DNA of 64,000 bases. Source: Sphingobium sp. AS12. GTDB lineage: Bacteria; Pseudomonadota; Alphaproteobacteria; Sphingomonadales; Sphingomonadaceae. The notes under the pieces are model-generated. The model did no database searches, was not told the DNA's origin, and saw only the letters and a program-made list of their open reading frames with translations. Shown here piece after piece: positions 14,770-23,688 of this stretch; positions within the stretch are counted from its first letter, which is position 1; every line of letters begins with the position of its first letter. The DNA is taken from positions 1-64,000 of the forward strand of contig NZ_JAHRGM010000020.1 in the NCBI RefSeq assembly GCF_019097845.1, given 5' to 3'. A program made the translations under genes and the position numbers.

Positions 14770-17722
14770 GACCACCTCGATGTTCACGCGATTGGGGTGG
14801 CGTATTGACATCAGATTTTCGTGATGCTGCTTGATCGATACTCTGCCGATGTTGATCGTCGGACTTGCCAAGCAATGACGTCAGCCACCCATCGAGCATT
14901 TGCGCAACCGACTGCGCGCGGCTGGCAAGACCCGCCGCCAGACTATCAGGCGGCGACTGTGATCGCCGCTCTCGCTCATCAAATGCCCGCATTTTGCGCG
15001 CTTCTCGATCCGACTGCTGTAGCAACCGCAACTCGTCCCAGCGTTGCCCATGTCTGACTGCCCTGCCCTTCACGCTGTCCTTGTCGAGCCGACCGAGCCC
15101 TTCGAGCGCAGACGTCTTGGTACCAGAATTGCGTTCAAGCTTTTCGATCAGGCGATCCATATTCTCCGTCCAAAGCTTCACTCCAAAGCGCGCGCGGGTG
15201 ATGGCCGTGTAATAATTCTTACCAGTGACCAGCGACGAACCTACCGGAGCGAGCACATAGACACGATCATAGGTTTTTGACTGTGCGGAATAGACTGTTT
15301 CCGCATAGCCGTGGTCCCAGTTCTTGTATCGTGTGAGGTCAATTTCCTGACGTTTGCCGTCGCGATCCCATAATATCGTCGCGGTTCGACCTGTGAGCTT
15401 TTCTATGGTCCCCCGGTCAGCATTTCGGATACCGAGCGCATGATCGACCAGACGCCACTGGATCCGATCGCCCTTGGCCAGATAGCGCTGCTCCTCATTG
15501 AAGATATTGACCCTTGACGTCCGACCCAGACGTGGATCCCACAGTATCGTGCGGTCGTTTTCATCGGAAAGGCGGACCCGGTGTCGCCCTTTCCCGTCCT
15601 TGGTAATCCCAGCAACCCGATATTCCCTGTCCTGGGTAACACCAAGACCAATATTGTCGCGCGAGAAAAGCACGATCTGCCCGCGCCTGTAGAAGCGGGG
15701 CAAGCGCTTTTCCTGATCCGTCATCCCGGAAGGCGTCAGAATGGAAAAACTGGTATCTTGCCCGGCGAGCGCTTCTTCGGCCTTCAAAGCTTCGCGGATT
15801 TTGCCGTTGAGGATAAGACGGGTCGCATTTTCCAGCACCAATATGTTGGTCTTGGCGCGGCTCTTGGCACCAAGGCGCGTCCACTCTCCTACAAGCGCAT
15901 GTGCCAGCTTTTCGGCGGTATCGCCACTTACCACCTTGTCGAGTGACGCGAGCGAAGTCCCGTAATTCTCAAGCCGGGCCTGCGTCACTGCGACCTTCAT
16001 AGGGCGTGTTTCCTGCCGAACCGACGCGGTCAGTTCTGCCTTGGGCAGCCCAAGGCGCTGCATGAGCCAGAAAGGCTTACCCTGATCGATCGCACCGGTC
16101 TGCATATTATCGCCGAGCAGAATCAGGCGCGCGCCGGTCTTGCGACTGATCTCCAGCACCCGCATCGCCTGGCGGTTGCCAAGCTGCCCGGCCTCGTCAA
16201 GGATCAGGACATGGCGGTCATCGACATTGCGGCCACCACCCGCGATCAGGCTGGCCACGGTCCGCGATTCTATTCCCGCGCTGTAACCCAGATTGGCGGC
16301 GGCCGAGGAGGTGGGCGCTAGCGCGATCAGGGTCGTTTCAGGCCCGGCGGCTGCGTTCAATACCCTGACCAGCGTCGATTTGCCCGCGCCCGCAACGCCA
16401 TGGACACCGACCACGCGGTCAGCCGTCGTGCCGATCATCACCAACGCCGCAGCCTGCTCGGCGTTGAGACCATTTTCGTCAGCCAGATTTTGAAGTTTCT
16501 CGCCGGTTGCGATTGGCTTTGCATCATTGAGCGCGAGCGCGAGTTGATCCGAGAGCGCCAGTTCAAGCCGCGCGGTTCGACGCGAAGTGCGCCCGCGCGT
16601 ATGAATTTCGTCGCCAGTTGGGTGGCGGGTTTCAAGCAGCCTTGCTCTGGCTTCATGCGCCCGCGCGAGGGGGCGGATATCTTCCAACCGTACTTCGCCG
16701 ACATGAGAGGCAAGGCCGATACGCAACAGCTTGCCCAGATTATTGACCGCCTCGCGCCCCTCCGCCTGGCGCAGGCCAAAGAGCATGGCGCGCGCAGCAG
16801 TGGCGGGCTCGATACCAAGGCGGCGCTCCCCCTTCTGCTCGGCCGCCTCCTTTACGCCTTCGATAGCATCCTGGTGAACACCCAGGCGTGCTGACCAACG
16901 GCCGTGCAGCGCGTCCAGGGCAAGTTTTTCCTTGGGACCGCGCGTCTGGTAGAAGGACATGCGTCGGGCCGCCTGGCCCGCCAGCCCATTTTCCCGCGCA
17001 TGCGCCTCGATCTGCTCCGCGCGCTGGGACATATGTTTGATGAGATCTTTCGGAACGTCAGCAATCTCGAACAGTCCCTTGCGCGGATCATAGTCGATTC
17101 CATAGCCAAGCTCCTTCACCCGATGCGCCAGATCGTTGCGATAAACCTGCCCTGCAACCATCTGTTCTGAAAACATCGCCCGGGTTTCGAGGCTGTACAT
17201 CGGCGTTCCGTCCCCCCGATTGGTCATGTTCATGATCACGACATGGGTATGGAGGTGGGGGTCCAGTGCGCGCGAGGCATGTTCGGTAAACCGAGCATAG
17301 ATCAGACGCCCGGTGGTTTCGTGAGTGATGTTGCCATCGACCCGGTGACGCAGCGTCGCATGCTCCTCCAGATAAGACAGCGCCACGCTCACCGCTTTTT
17401 CATGCGCGGCAATGACCCGTTCGTCACCAGCAACGAGCGCCATGATCGACACCGATTTTGGCGCATTCACTGCAAAGTCCCATCCTGGATGATGCTGGAT
17501 CTTGCCTTCACCGCGGCGGCGGCCCAGCTGCTGCTCATCGACCTTCCCATCGAGCAAAGCCTGGAAGGTCGAGGGATCGACCTTACCGTTCAGTCCAAGC
17601 TCCGCAGCGATGGCGCCACCCCATTGCGAATGTTCGTCGGCACCTTTGGTGTAATAATCACCCACCGTATAATAGCGGGTGAGATTGGCCGGTGTGCCCT
17701 TCAAGCGACGAGGATGGATCAT
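14759..17722 (-). CDS. MobF-family conjugative relaxase with C-terminal helicase (TraA/TrwC type)
   Basis: A 987-residue relaxase-helicase. The N-terminal TrwC domain has the tyrosine pair Y17/Y18 in LTRYYTVGDYY (nicking nucleophiles) and the histidine triad region DPHLHTHVVIMN at about residue 160. The C-terminal RecD-like helicase has Walker A GVAGAGKST at about 447, DEAGQLGN (Walker B), and the late motif YSAQSKTYDRVYV with TAITRAR. It would nick oriT and unwind the transferred strand. ATG overlaps the stop of the coupling protein. The length is close to TrwC (966). Confidence 0.94.
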   Translation of the reverse strand: MIHPRRLKGTPANLTRYYTVGDYYTKGADEHSQWGGAIAAELGLNGKVDPSTFQALLDGKVDEQQLGRRRGEGKIQHHPGWDFAVNAPKSVSIMALVAGDERVIAAHEKAVSVALSYLEEHATLRHRVDGNITHETTGRLIYARFTEHASRALDPHLHTHVVIMNMTNRGDGTPMYSLETRAMFSEQMVAGQVYRNDLAHRVKELGYGIDYDPRKGLFEIADVPKDLIKHMSQRAEQIEAHARENGLAGQAARRMSFYQTRGPKEKLALDALHGRWSARLGVHQDAIEGVKEAAEQKGERRLGIEPATAARAMLFGLRQAEGREAVNNLGKLLRIGLASHVGEVRLEDIRPLARAHEARARLLETRHPTGDEIHTRGRTSRRTARLELALSDQLALALNDAKPIATGEKLQNLADENGLNAEQAAALVMIGTTADRVVGVHGVAGAGKSTLVRVLNAAAGPETTLIALAPTSSAAANLGYSAGIESRTVASLIAGGGRNVDDRHVLILDEAGQLGNRQAMRVLEISRKTGARLILLGDNMQTGAIDQGKPFWLMQRLGLPKAELTASVRQETRPMKVAVTQARLENYGTSLASLDKVVSGDTAEKLAHALVGEWTRLGAKSRAKTNILVLENATRLILNGKIREALKAEEALAGQDTSFSILTPSGMTDQEKRLPRFYRRGQIVLFSRDNIGLGVTQDREYRVAGITKDGKGRHRVRLSDENDRTILWDPRLGRTSRVNIFNEEQRYLAKGDRIQWRLVDHALGIRNADRGTIEKLTGRTATILWDRDGKRQEIDLTRYKNWDHGYAETVYSAQSKTYDRVYVLAPVGSSLVTGKNYYTAITRARFGVKLWTENMDRLIEKLERNSGTKTSALEGLGRLDKDSVKGRAVRHGQRWDELRLLQQSDREARKMRAFDERERRSQSPPDSLAAGLASRAQSVAQMLDGWLTSLLGKSDDQHRQSIDQAASRKSDVNTPPQSREHRGGHDR

Positions 17723-19752
17723 GCCGGCGTCGCCCTGTTGCGAGCACCATCATGACGCGCATGCTGGGAAAGGCGGAAGCCAGCGGGCTTACCAAAAAGC
17801 TCCAACGGCGGTGGTACAGGTGGCGCTTGGCTTTCACCATCATTCCTGCTCGGCACAACGGCATTTGGTGCGGGCGCATCTACCCCGCCAAAACCGGCTT
17901 CTTCTTGTTCAGGCGGAATTTCGGCGGTCGCGTGAGATGACGATGAAGTCTTGCGACGGGTCGGCCTGGCCCCGCGTTTCGGTGCAGTTTTTGTCGGTGC
18001 CCCTTCCCCATCCAACTGCGGTGACAGGCGGACAGGCGGGGCGGTCCGCTCTGCAAACGCGAGAGCAATTGAGGGCAGCTTATTATAGCTGTCGATAAAG
18101 CGCACCACCGGAAGACTACGACCAAAACGCAGATAACCGACGAGATTGGGAAGATTGGTAACCTCGGTATGCATGACCAGCGGCCGGGTCACTTGCATGC
18201 GCGACAGGTTTACCCCATCGCGCATATCGTTGACGCCGTAGGACATGCCCTCATTGGCTTCGACCTGTTCAACCTGTCCCAGATTTTCGCTAATATGCCT
18301 TGCGGTCGGGGTGTCGTTGGCGCGCAGCGCTACCCAGGTCGAGCAATAGCCGGTGATGGCTGCTGCATCCTGAATACCATAGGTGGCCTCAAGCTGCGGA
18401 TAGCTTTGAAACCCCAATATACCACATCCGCCATATTTGCGGGCGCGGGCCAGAAAGTCGGAGAGCGAGGGCAGTTTCTGGAGTGATGGCAGTTCGTCGA
18501 TCACACAGTAAAGACGCCGATCCTGGTCCGGCTCCAGGCTCATGATGGCGCTGATCGCGATGTCCAGCCAGACCGTTATCAGCGGACGAAGCGAGGGCAA
18601 CTGGTCAGCCTTTACGGTAATGAATAGCCAGCTATCATCCTTTTCATTGGCGACCCAATCGCGGATCGACAGGCCATCATCTGTATCATCCAGATAGGAG
18701 AAGCTGCGCATGACCGAAGCGAGTTCCGCCTGGATGCCCGCTGAGGTTCGTTCCCCTTCGGTGGAAATAAAGGCCGACGCATCGGTTCCGGCGGCAAAAG
18801 CGGCCAGTTCCTTGAGCTTGGACCGAAGCAGGGTGTCCAGCAGGATCGAAACCAGGGTCCGTTCCTGCCGCGCCAGCTTGCGCATGACGGCGACCAGCGT
18901 GCCGCGCGCCGCTTTCGCCCAGAAGGGATCGCCGGTCTTGTCGGGGATGGTCGATTCCGCAATCTGGTCATAATGATAGTCGCGCGGCACATCGACCCAG
19001 GGGGCCCAGGCATCAGCACGGGCATCGAGCGGGTTCAGGAGGATGTCGGTGCCTGGCCGGTAGAATTTCTCCACAAACGTACCCGCAGTGTCATATACGA
19101 TAGCACGGCGCTTCTTCTTGCGTACCCCGTCGAGCATCTTGATGATGAGGTTGGTCTTGCCTGTGCCAGGCGCGCCGCAGATGAGGATATGTTCTGGCTC
19201 GAATGCGTGAGGCACGGGAACGCCGCCGATGGCGAGGCTGCCGCGCTTCTGCCAGCGCAACGCCCGGCGTATCTGCCGCACGGTTCCAAAGCGCGCGCCG
19301 CGCAGGAACTGGTTCGACCCGAGCCCCCTGCCCATGCGGGTAAAATAGAGCCAAGCCCAGAACAGCATAGCGAGGGCAAATAGACCCGAAAGCGCCGCCC
19401 CGTGCAGGAGATAGGTTTCGAAAGCGGCAAGCGTCTTATGGGCAATGCCGGATTCCAGAATATCTCTGGGCGTCGTCCAATATTCGCGGCTAGCGGGTGT
19501 CTTGAACAATATGGGCGTGACGTTGCCAGGGACAGTATCCCCCATCACCATTGCCTGGCCGAGCTTCATCAGAACGAAGCGTTCATAGTCGGATGACTTC
19601 TCCAGCGCATACCAGATGATGCCGCCAATCCAGATGATGACACTGGCAAGAAAGGTCTGGTAGAAGACCTGCGTGGTCATGCGGACATTGTGGACGATCG
19701 CCTGGCCGCCACGCGTCCAGGACCCCAATGTATCATGCCGGAAAATGCTCAT
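17719..19752 (-). CDS. traD: Type IV coupling protein TraD (conjugation ATPase)
   Basis: A 677-residue VirD4/TraD-type membrane ATPase that delivers the relaxosome to the secretion channel. Two N-terminal membrane segments (about 28-50 and 112-136), Walker A GAPGTGKTN at about residue 195, Walker B around LYCVIDELPSL, and a Pro/Lys-rich C-terminal tail after about 580 that may contact the relaxosome. Both ends show four-base ATGA overlaps with neighbours, so this is a tight operon. No other secretion-channel genes are present in the window. Confidence 0.92.
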   Translation of the reverse strand: MSIFRHDTLGSWTRGGQAIVHNVRMTTQVFYQTFLASVIIWIGGIIWYALEKSSDYERFVLMKLGQAMVMGDTVPGNVTPILFKTPASREYWTTPRDILESGIAHKTLAAFETYLLHGAALSGLFALAMLFWAWLYFTRMGRGLGSNQFLRGARFGTVRQIRRALRWQKRGSLAIGGVPVPHAFEPEHILICGAPGTGKTNLIIKMLDGVRKKKRRAIVYDTAGTFVEKFYRPGTDILLNPLDARADAWAPWVDVPRDYHYDQIAESTIPDKTGDPFWAKAARGTLVAVMRKLARQERTLVSILLDTLLRSKLKELAAFAAGTDASAFISTEGERTSAGIQAELASVMRSFSYLDDTDDGLSIRDWVANEKDDSWLFITVKADQLPSLRPLITVWLDIAISAIMSLEPDQDRRLYCVIDELPSLQKLPSLSDFLARARKYGGCGILGFQSYPQLEATYGIQDAAAITGYCSTWVALRANDTPTARHISENLGQVEQVEANEGMSYGVNDMRDGVNLSRMQVTRPLVMHTEVTNLPNLVGYLRFGRSLPVVRFIDSYNKLPSIALAFAERTAPPVRLSPQLDGEGAPTKTAPKRGARPTRRKTSSSSHATAEIPPEQEEAGFGGVDAPAPNAVVPSRNDGESQAPPVPPPLELFGKPAGFRLSQHARHDGARNRATPA

Positions 19753-20051
19753 GGCCGGTCCTGCTCGGGATCGAGCAGCCCCCTTTCCTTGAGCAGGCGT
19801 CGGGCATCAGCCAGTCCTGCTGCCAATATGTCGGGTGTGCGCGCGCCGATTGACTTGGCCAGGATCGCAAGGGTTTGAATAGCAGTCGCGTGCAGCTCAT
19901 CCAGACGGGCATGATAGCCCGATGGATCATCCCCCTCAAAGCGGTGGAGAATATCACGAAGATAGGCAGACGGAGTGCTGCCACTGTTATGGGCCTGATC
20001 GACCAGTCGGTCGAACAGGGCGTCATCGAGACGAATGGTTATTCGGGCCAT
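19749..20051 (-). CDS. Ribbon-helix-helix relaxosome accessory protein
   Basis: A 100-residue protein starting with ATG at 20051, preceded by AGGAT at good spacing. The N-terminus (MARITIRLDDALFDRLVDQA) is a ribbon-helix-helix beta strand and helix; the middle has STPSAYLRDILHRFEG. The rest is helical. Placed first in the operon before coupling protein and relaxase, like TraM/TrwA/MobC-type DNA-binding proteins that bind oriT and control the operon. An upstream in-frame ATG at 20162 is possible but adds residues unlike the family. Confidence 0.75.
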   Translation of the reverse strand: MARITIRLDDALFDRLVDQAHNSGSTPSAYLRDILHRFEGDDPSGYHARLDELHATAIQTLAILAKSIGARTPDILAAGLADARRLLKERGLLDPEQDRP

Positions 20052-20539
20052 GCGCAGATCCTGTTTCTGCGCCGACGGATAGTGAAGCGTAGCTGTTATA
20101 GCAGATTCGTCGCTTGATCTCAATGCCATAGAGAAATGTTCAGTGTCTGCCATGTCGGACAAATGATGACATGGACGAACAAAGACTTAGCGTAGGTAGA
20201 CTGATCCGGCGTCATACCGGTGTGACGATCAGTGACAAACTGTCCGACCGGTGTGACAGACATAAGCTGCGGAAATTAGGGCGGTTCGCGTTCGCAGCAC
20301 CCGTGCGTACGGTGCATTACAAAACGGCCTCGTGCCGTGCGTCCTTCCTTCGCAGCGCGCTTGCCGCTGCGCTGCCTCGTGCCGGAAGGCGCGGGGCTCC
20401 CCGCAGGGGTTTCTGTCCTGGCCCGCGGTACATCGCGCCACAGGCAAACGCACCCCGGCTGCAACATTTCCATTGCGATCATGATGCACTCCATCGATAA
20501 GAAAAAGGTGGCGGGCAGGCCATCTGACAGGAAGATGCC
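20052..20539. other. 488-bp non-coding region, candidate oriT and divergent promoters
   Basis: No convincing gene. It separates the mobilisation operon (leftward) from a small rightward gene. It contains an inverted repeat CCATGTC/GACATGG (20150-20156, 20168-20174), two related palindromes centred on ACCGGT (20211-20226 and 20242-20257) and several GC hairpins further right (GCGGGG-CT-CCCCGC at 20390-20403). The position next to a relaxosome gene is where oriT is usually found. The nic site cannot be named from sequence alone. Confidence 0.5.
20211..20257. repeat. Two near-palindromic repeats with ACCGGT core
   Basis: GTCATACCGGTGTGAC (20211-20226) and GTCCGACCGGTGTGAC (20242-20257) share ACCGGTGTGAC exactly and lie 31 bp apart, about three helical turns. 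Each is close to a full palindrome. Likely binding sites for the ribbon-helix-helix protein, as operators or as part of oriT. Confidence 0.5.
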
Positions 20540-20911
20540 ATGCCCAGAATGACCGAACGCGAACGCCTCGCTGACCTTGAAGCGCGACAGAAGAAAGTCG
20601 CGCAGGAGATCGACCAGACCCGCCGCGCTTTGCGCGGCAGATATGCCGCTATCGTCTCCGAACTGCCGATCGAGTTTTTGACCGAACGCGAATTGCGCGA
20701 CATTCTCACCCACGCGATCCGCGCGGGTGGCGCAGCATCTGTCGCTATGCTCAAGGCCCTGCCACCCGCCACAATCGCACATAACCAACAACCCGATCCG
20801 CGCCCGCAGGGCGTCCCTGCGACGAGCACGGCGGAGCCGCGCGCAGGAGGCCGGGGTAGCCCCAAGGGCGACACCGCATCGCTCCGCGACGGACCCCTTG
20901 CGGGTCCCTGA
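20540..20911 (+). CDS. Small coiled-coil protein divergent from the mobilisation operon
   Basis: A 123-residue protein not firmly recognised. Residues 1-45 are charged and helical (ERERLADLEARQKKVAQEI), probably a coiled coil, then TERELRDILTHAIRAGGAAS; the last 45 residues are low-complexity Pro/Gly/Arg and partly encoded by hairpin-rich DNA. The N-terminus recalls short TraC/TraD-type accessory proteins of alphaproteobacterial plasmids. It is rightward, opposite the relaxase operon across the candidate oriT, which fits a relaxosome helper. The tail may be a poorly conserved extension. Confidence 0.6.
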   Translation: MPRMTERERLADLEARQKKVAQEIDQTRRALRGRYAAIVSELPIEFLTERELRDILTHAIRAGGAASVAMLKALPPATIAHNQQPDPRPQGVPATSTAEPRAGGRGSPKGDTASLRDGPLAGP

Positions 20912-20934
20912 GCGGGGCGACATATCCCAACAGT

Positions 20935-20977
20935 AAAAAAAGGAGGACCGGTCCGGCAAACCCGAACCGATCCTCCT
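20935..20977 (-). terminator. Rho-independent terminator of the DUF2493 gene
   Basis: AGGAGGACCGGT (20941-20952) pairs with ACCGATCCTCCT (20966-20977) with one mismatch; on the minus strand the stem is followed by seven T. It directly follows the stop at 20990. Confidence 0.7.
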
Positions 20978-20989
20978 GGCCCCTTCCCG

Positions 20990-21988
20990 TCAGGCCGCGC
21001 TGTGACGCTGCCCTGCTGCGCCGCCCCGCTGACCTGCGAGCCTGAAGAAGTGCGCCGGTACCCCCTTAGCCCTCACCAATCGTGCCAGATGGGACTGAAG
21101 CCCTGAGCCTTCGCACACCACCGCCTCGACCGGCTGCAGCGCCAGGAGTTGCTCATTGCGCGCGAACCCGGCCCTTTGTCCCAGCTTGCGGTTGAGGGTG
21201 AACGCAATGAGTGGTGTACCGCTGCGTGCCGCCCAGGATGCCGCGATCGCATCGCATCCCTTGTCCTGCGCGCTCGTCGCCAGCACCATTGTCGGAATGC
21301 GCTGGCGTATCGCATCAAGGGTCGTAGTGATCTGGTCATGATCCTCCCAGGCTTGCCCACCGGAGAATATGACGATCGGTCCCTTTGGGGAATGGCTTGC
21401 GGCCTTTTTCTCCCTGCGAGCGGCCAGGAAGTCCTGGGCGGCAACCACCGAGGCTGTGCGCTTGCTCGACACCAGCGATCCCCGCGATGAAGACCAGGGT
21501 CGCCCGGTTTCGTTATGATAACTTCCTGCCGCATGGTCGCGCATGCAAGCCACCGCATCGCGCGCTTCGTCGAGGGACTGGCAGATAGTTTGCGCTTCCT
21601 CCAGCTGCGCCATCAGCACCTCGCTGCCGTCGGCATCGCGGATCAGATCCCGGACCTTGAGCGCTGCCTTGTCAGCCTCGCCATCGAGCTGTCCTGCAAC
21701 CTTGTGGAAGCTGTGCACGATCCCCCAGGCGATCCGCCCAGCCATGCTTTCAAGCCTTGTGTCTCGCAGGACGTCAAACAGGGTACAGATCATCAGTTCG
21801 GTCGCCTGCTGCACCTGCCAGGGATCGGGCATCCCGGCATCGCTCTCCTCCTCGGCATGCCCCATGCGGAACCCGTCGATCGTTTCGGTAAAAGCCCGGG
21901 TGAAACGGTCGGACACCTGCCCGGTTTCGAGCGCCAGCAGGTCGGCAATTTCGGGGATGGAACGGACGGTACGGAAAATCCTTGTCAT
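20990..21988 (-). CDS. DUF2493 (SLOG-fold) domain protein, copy 1
   Basis: A 332-residue protein from ATG at 21988 with a strong GAGGAGG site. The N-terminal ~180 residues are helical and specific to this plasmid-type family; the C-terminal part is a DUF2493 Rossmann-like domain (KGPIVIFSGGQAWEDHDQI, then DKGCDAIAASWA and GTPLIAFTLNRKLG, ending VEAVVCEGSGLQSHL), a relative of SLOG/lysine decarboxylase-like nucleotide binders. The biochemical role is unknown. A paralogue with the same layout lies at 23689-24702. Confidence 0.82.
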   Translation of the reverse strand: MTRIFRTVRSIPEIADLLALETGQVSDRFTRAFTETIDGFRMGHAEEESDAGMPDPWQVQQATELMICTLFDVLRDTRLESMAGRIAWGIVHSFHKVAGQLDGEADKAALKVRDLIRDADGSEVLMAQLEEAQTICQSLDEARDAVACMRDHAAGSYHNETGRPWSSSRGSLVSSKRTASVVAAQDFLAARREKKAASHSPKGPIVIFSGGQAWEDHDQITTTLDAIRQRIPTMVLATSAQDKGCDAIAASWAARSGTPLIAFTLNRKLGQRAGFARNEQLLALQPVEAVVCEGSGLQSHLARLVRAKGVPAHFFRLAGQRGGAAGQRHSAA

Positions 21989-22359
21989 GAAAACCTCCTC
22001 TTTACAGTTTGAGATTTTCTCTTCGGCACGGGCTCCGAGCAGCGGGGTCAAGGATCGGGCGTAGCCCGACCGCGCAGCGGCGGTGGGGGTCACGATTTTT
22101 TCTGGCGGCCACTAAGGCTGGATCGACAGACACAGGTCAGACCCGCCGGAAAAAATGGTGGGGCCCCGCCGTCCTTGAGGCCGGTGCTGACCCCGTGCCA
22201 CACTAAAAAGAGTTGAGAGAAGAGAGGAGGCTCCCGAATCTGGGGCTCGATGCCCCTGATTCGGGAATGGGTCCTGGGATGACCTGGCGATATTACGCCA
22301 TCAGCAAACCCCGTTTGAACACGAACTCTTCAGGGCATCGCGCCTAAATATGCCAAAGT
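21989..22359. other. 371-bp intergenic region upstream of DUF2493 copy 1
   Basis: No gene found. It should hold the promoter of the DUF2493 gene and the end of the DUF6915 transcript. The only strong structure is the hairpin at 22233-22265; the rest is GC-rich with short repeats and a TTTTTT run at about 22096. Confidence 0.5.
22233..22265 (-). terminator. Long hairpin downstream of DUF6915
   Basis: CCCGAATCTGGGGC (22233-22246) and GCCCCTGATTCGGG (22252-22265) form a 14-bp stem with one mismatch and a 5-base loop. Likely a terminator for the leftward DUF6878-DUF6915 transcript; the T-rich run comes about 20 bases later, so factor-independent action is uncertain. Confidence 0.5.
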
Positions 22360-22734
22360 TCAGGCCGCCGCCGCGGTGATAGCAAAGGGATCGACCAAGC
22401 TATGGATAGGCTGCGCGCGTCCCATCCATGGTTCGGGCTTGATGGCGCGAACCCAGTCGGCAAAGGAAGGAATAAGTCCCAGATCCTCGATGACATGCTG
22501 TTCGGCAATCAGGCGCACGGGAACAATGCGGCCCGTCGAAAGGGTGATCGTTGGCCCAAAGAAATGCTCCGCCATGAAAATGCCTTCGGCATGATGGCGC
22601 AGGCTCCGGTGCCGATAGTCGGCGATGATGAGTTTGGACGGCTCGTCGAACCATTGGTGGAGAGGCAGGAAATCTTCGGCCTCGCCGCCCCATTTGCGTA
22701 CGCTCGAAAGCGCATGATGATAGCAATGTCCCAT
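22360..22734 (-). CDS. DUF6915 family protein
   Basis: A 124-residue cytoplasmic protein of unknown function that I recognise from sphingomonad plasmids. Family-like features are HHALSSVRKWGG at the start, a central RHHAEGIFMAEHFFGP with several histidines, and GLIPSFADWVRAIKPEPWMG near the end; the His-rich segment could bind metal but this is not shown. Preceded by GGAGCGG and only 11 bp from the DUF6878 gene, so the two are co-transcribed. Confidence 0.75.
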   Translation of the reverse strand: MGHCYHHALSSVRKWGGEAEDFLPLHQWFDEPSKLIIADYRHRSLRHHAEGIFMAEHFFGPTITLSTGRIVPVRLIAEQHVIEDLGLIPSFADWVRAIKPEPWMGRAQPIHSLVDPFAITAAAA

Positions 22735-22745
22735 GATCCGCTCCT

Positions 22746-23234
22746 TTAGAAATGGTGGGTAGATTCTTCCGTGGCGGTATAGCGGTCATAATGGTCGAGC
22801 CGGATCGTTCCTGCGGCAACATCGAAGGTAAATTCACCAAAGGCCCCGTCTCCATTTTCCCAGCCCGGATGGGCTGAACCCAGTAAATGATAGGTGATAT
22901 TTTCCAGGGCCTGGCCCAGCGGGACCGTTTCGGATTTGGGGATATGCTCGCCCCAAGGCAGGACCAGCATGTTCACCGGCGTATCGGTTATCGGAAGGCT
23001 GATACCCTGTGCATCGCGCGCTTCCATCTCTTCGATCTGGCCACTATCGCCCGATCCATCGAAACGGATCAGCACCATGGCCATGCCAGCAGTCGCCAAT
23101 ATTGCGAAAATATTGGTCTTGTTCACCGGCAGAAGCTGGGCCTCCTGCGCTTCCCGGCGCGCCCATCTGGCCATGATGTCGTCTACCTCTACAGGCGACA
23201 CAGACCCATCGCCCCGTTCTGATCCTTCTTCCAT
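22746..23234 (-). CDS. DUF6878 family protein
   Basis: A 162-residue protein of unknown function. The segment VLIRFDGSGDSGQIEEMEA and the C-terminal GAFGEFTFDVAAGTIRLDHYDRY fit the family as I remember it. Acidic overall, without signal peptide or membrane segments. Start ATG at 23234 has GAAGGAG upstream, and a G/A-rich tract lies 48 bp further up with a perfect 7-bp hairpin in between. First gene of a pair with DUF6915. Confidence 0.75.
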   Translation of the reverse strand: MEEGSERGDGSVSPVEVDDIMARWARREAQEAQLLPVNKTNIFAILATAGMAMVLIRFDGSGDSGQIEEMEARDAQGISLPITDTPVNMLVLPWGEHIPKSETVPLGQALENITYHLLGSAHPGWENGDGAFGEFTFDVAAGTIRLDHYDRYTATEESTHHF

Positions 23235-23241
23235 GCGCAGG

Positions 23242-23294
23242 CTCCTTCATAGCTACGCGATGATCCTGTCATCGCGCCACATCCCCCCTCCTCC
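23242..23294 (-). promoter_or_regulatory. Purine tract and hairpin upstream of DUF6878
   Basis: On the coding strand GGAGGAGGGGGG (23294-23283) is followed by GCGATGA-CAGGA-TCATCGC, a perfect 7-bp hairpin, then the ribosome binding site. The tract is 48 bp from the start codon. One of eight similar tracts in this module. Confidence 0.5.
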
Positions 23295-23392
23295 GCTCCT
23301 ATCCTGGGGCCGCAAGCTTGCAGTCGCTCACTTAAGAGCAATGCCCCGACACTCGCCTTAGACGCCTGCCCGCCACGCGCGCAGATCTGCGA

Positions 23393-23623
23393 TCAGAATG
23401 TTTCAGGATTTCCCGGTGGCACATAGGCGAGGTAGGGATCGCCTTCACACAGATGCCCGAAAGGCGTCATGATATAAGCCTCTCCATCCCGTCCAACCGC
23501 GCACAGAACATATTTTGGTTCGCCCGTCGCGGAATCGGTACATTCCATCAGCGCAAGATTGCCGTCTTCCGCTGCCCGCAGCAGCGTTTGAAAATTACGG
23601 CTGTGATGATCTGGTATCGCCAT
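23393..23623 (-). CDS. DUF6117 family protein
   Basis: A 76-residue protein of unknown function, matching my memory of DUF6117: HHSRNFQTLLRAAEDGNLALMECTD at the start, then YVLCAVGRDGEAYIMTPFGH and a short acidic end. Compact alpha/beta, cytoplasmic. ATG at 23623 is preceded by GGGGAGG. It stands alone between the DUF6878 pair and DUF2493 copy 2, with a terminator-like hairpin just upstream. Confidence 0.72.
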   Translation of the reverse strand: MAIPDHHSRNFQTLLRAAEDGNLALMECTDSATGEPKYVLCAVGRDGEAYIMTPFGHLCEGDPYLAYVPPGNPETF

Positions 23624-23635
23624 ACTGGCCTCCCC

Positions 23636-23669
23636 AAAAGAAGGGGACGGTCGCTCATGCGCCGTCCCC
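23636..23669 (-). terminator. Terminator of DUF2493 copy 2
   Basis: GGGGACGG (23643-23650) pairs exactly with CCGTCCCC (23662-23669); on the minus strand the stem is followed by TTCTTTTGG. It lies 20 bp after the stop at 23689. Confidence 0.6.
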
Positions 23670-23688
23670 GGTTTAGTAGATTGGACGA

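Noticed and set aside
20171..20500. 109-residue open frame across the candidate oriT region
   Set aside because: No ribosome binding site, irregular composition, and it runs through palindromes and GC hairpins.
20276..20959. 227-residue open frame on the minus strand
   Set aside because: Overlaps the rightward coiled-coil gene and the terminator at 20935-20977; composition is shadow-like.
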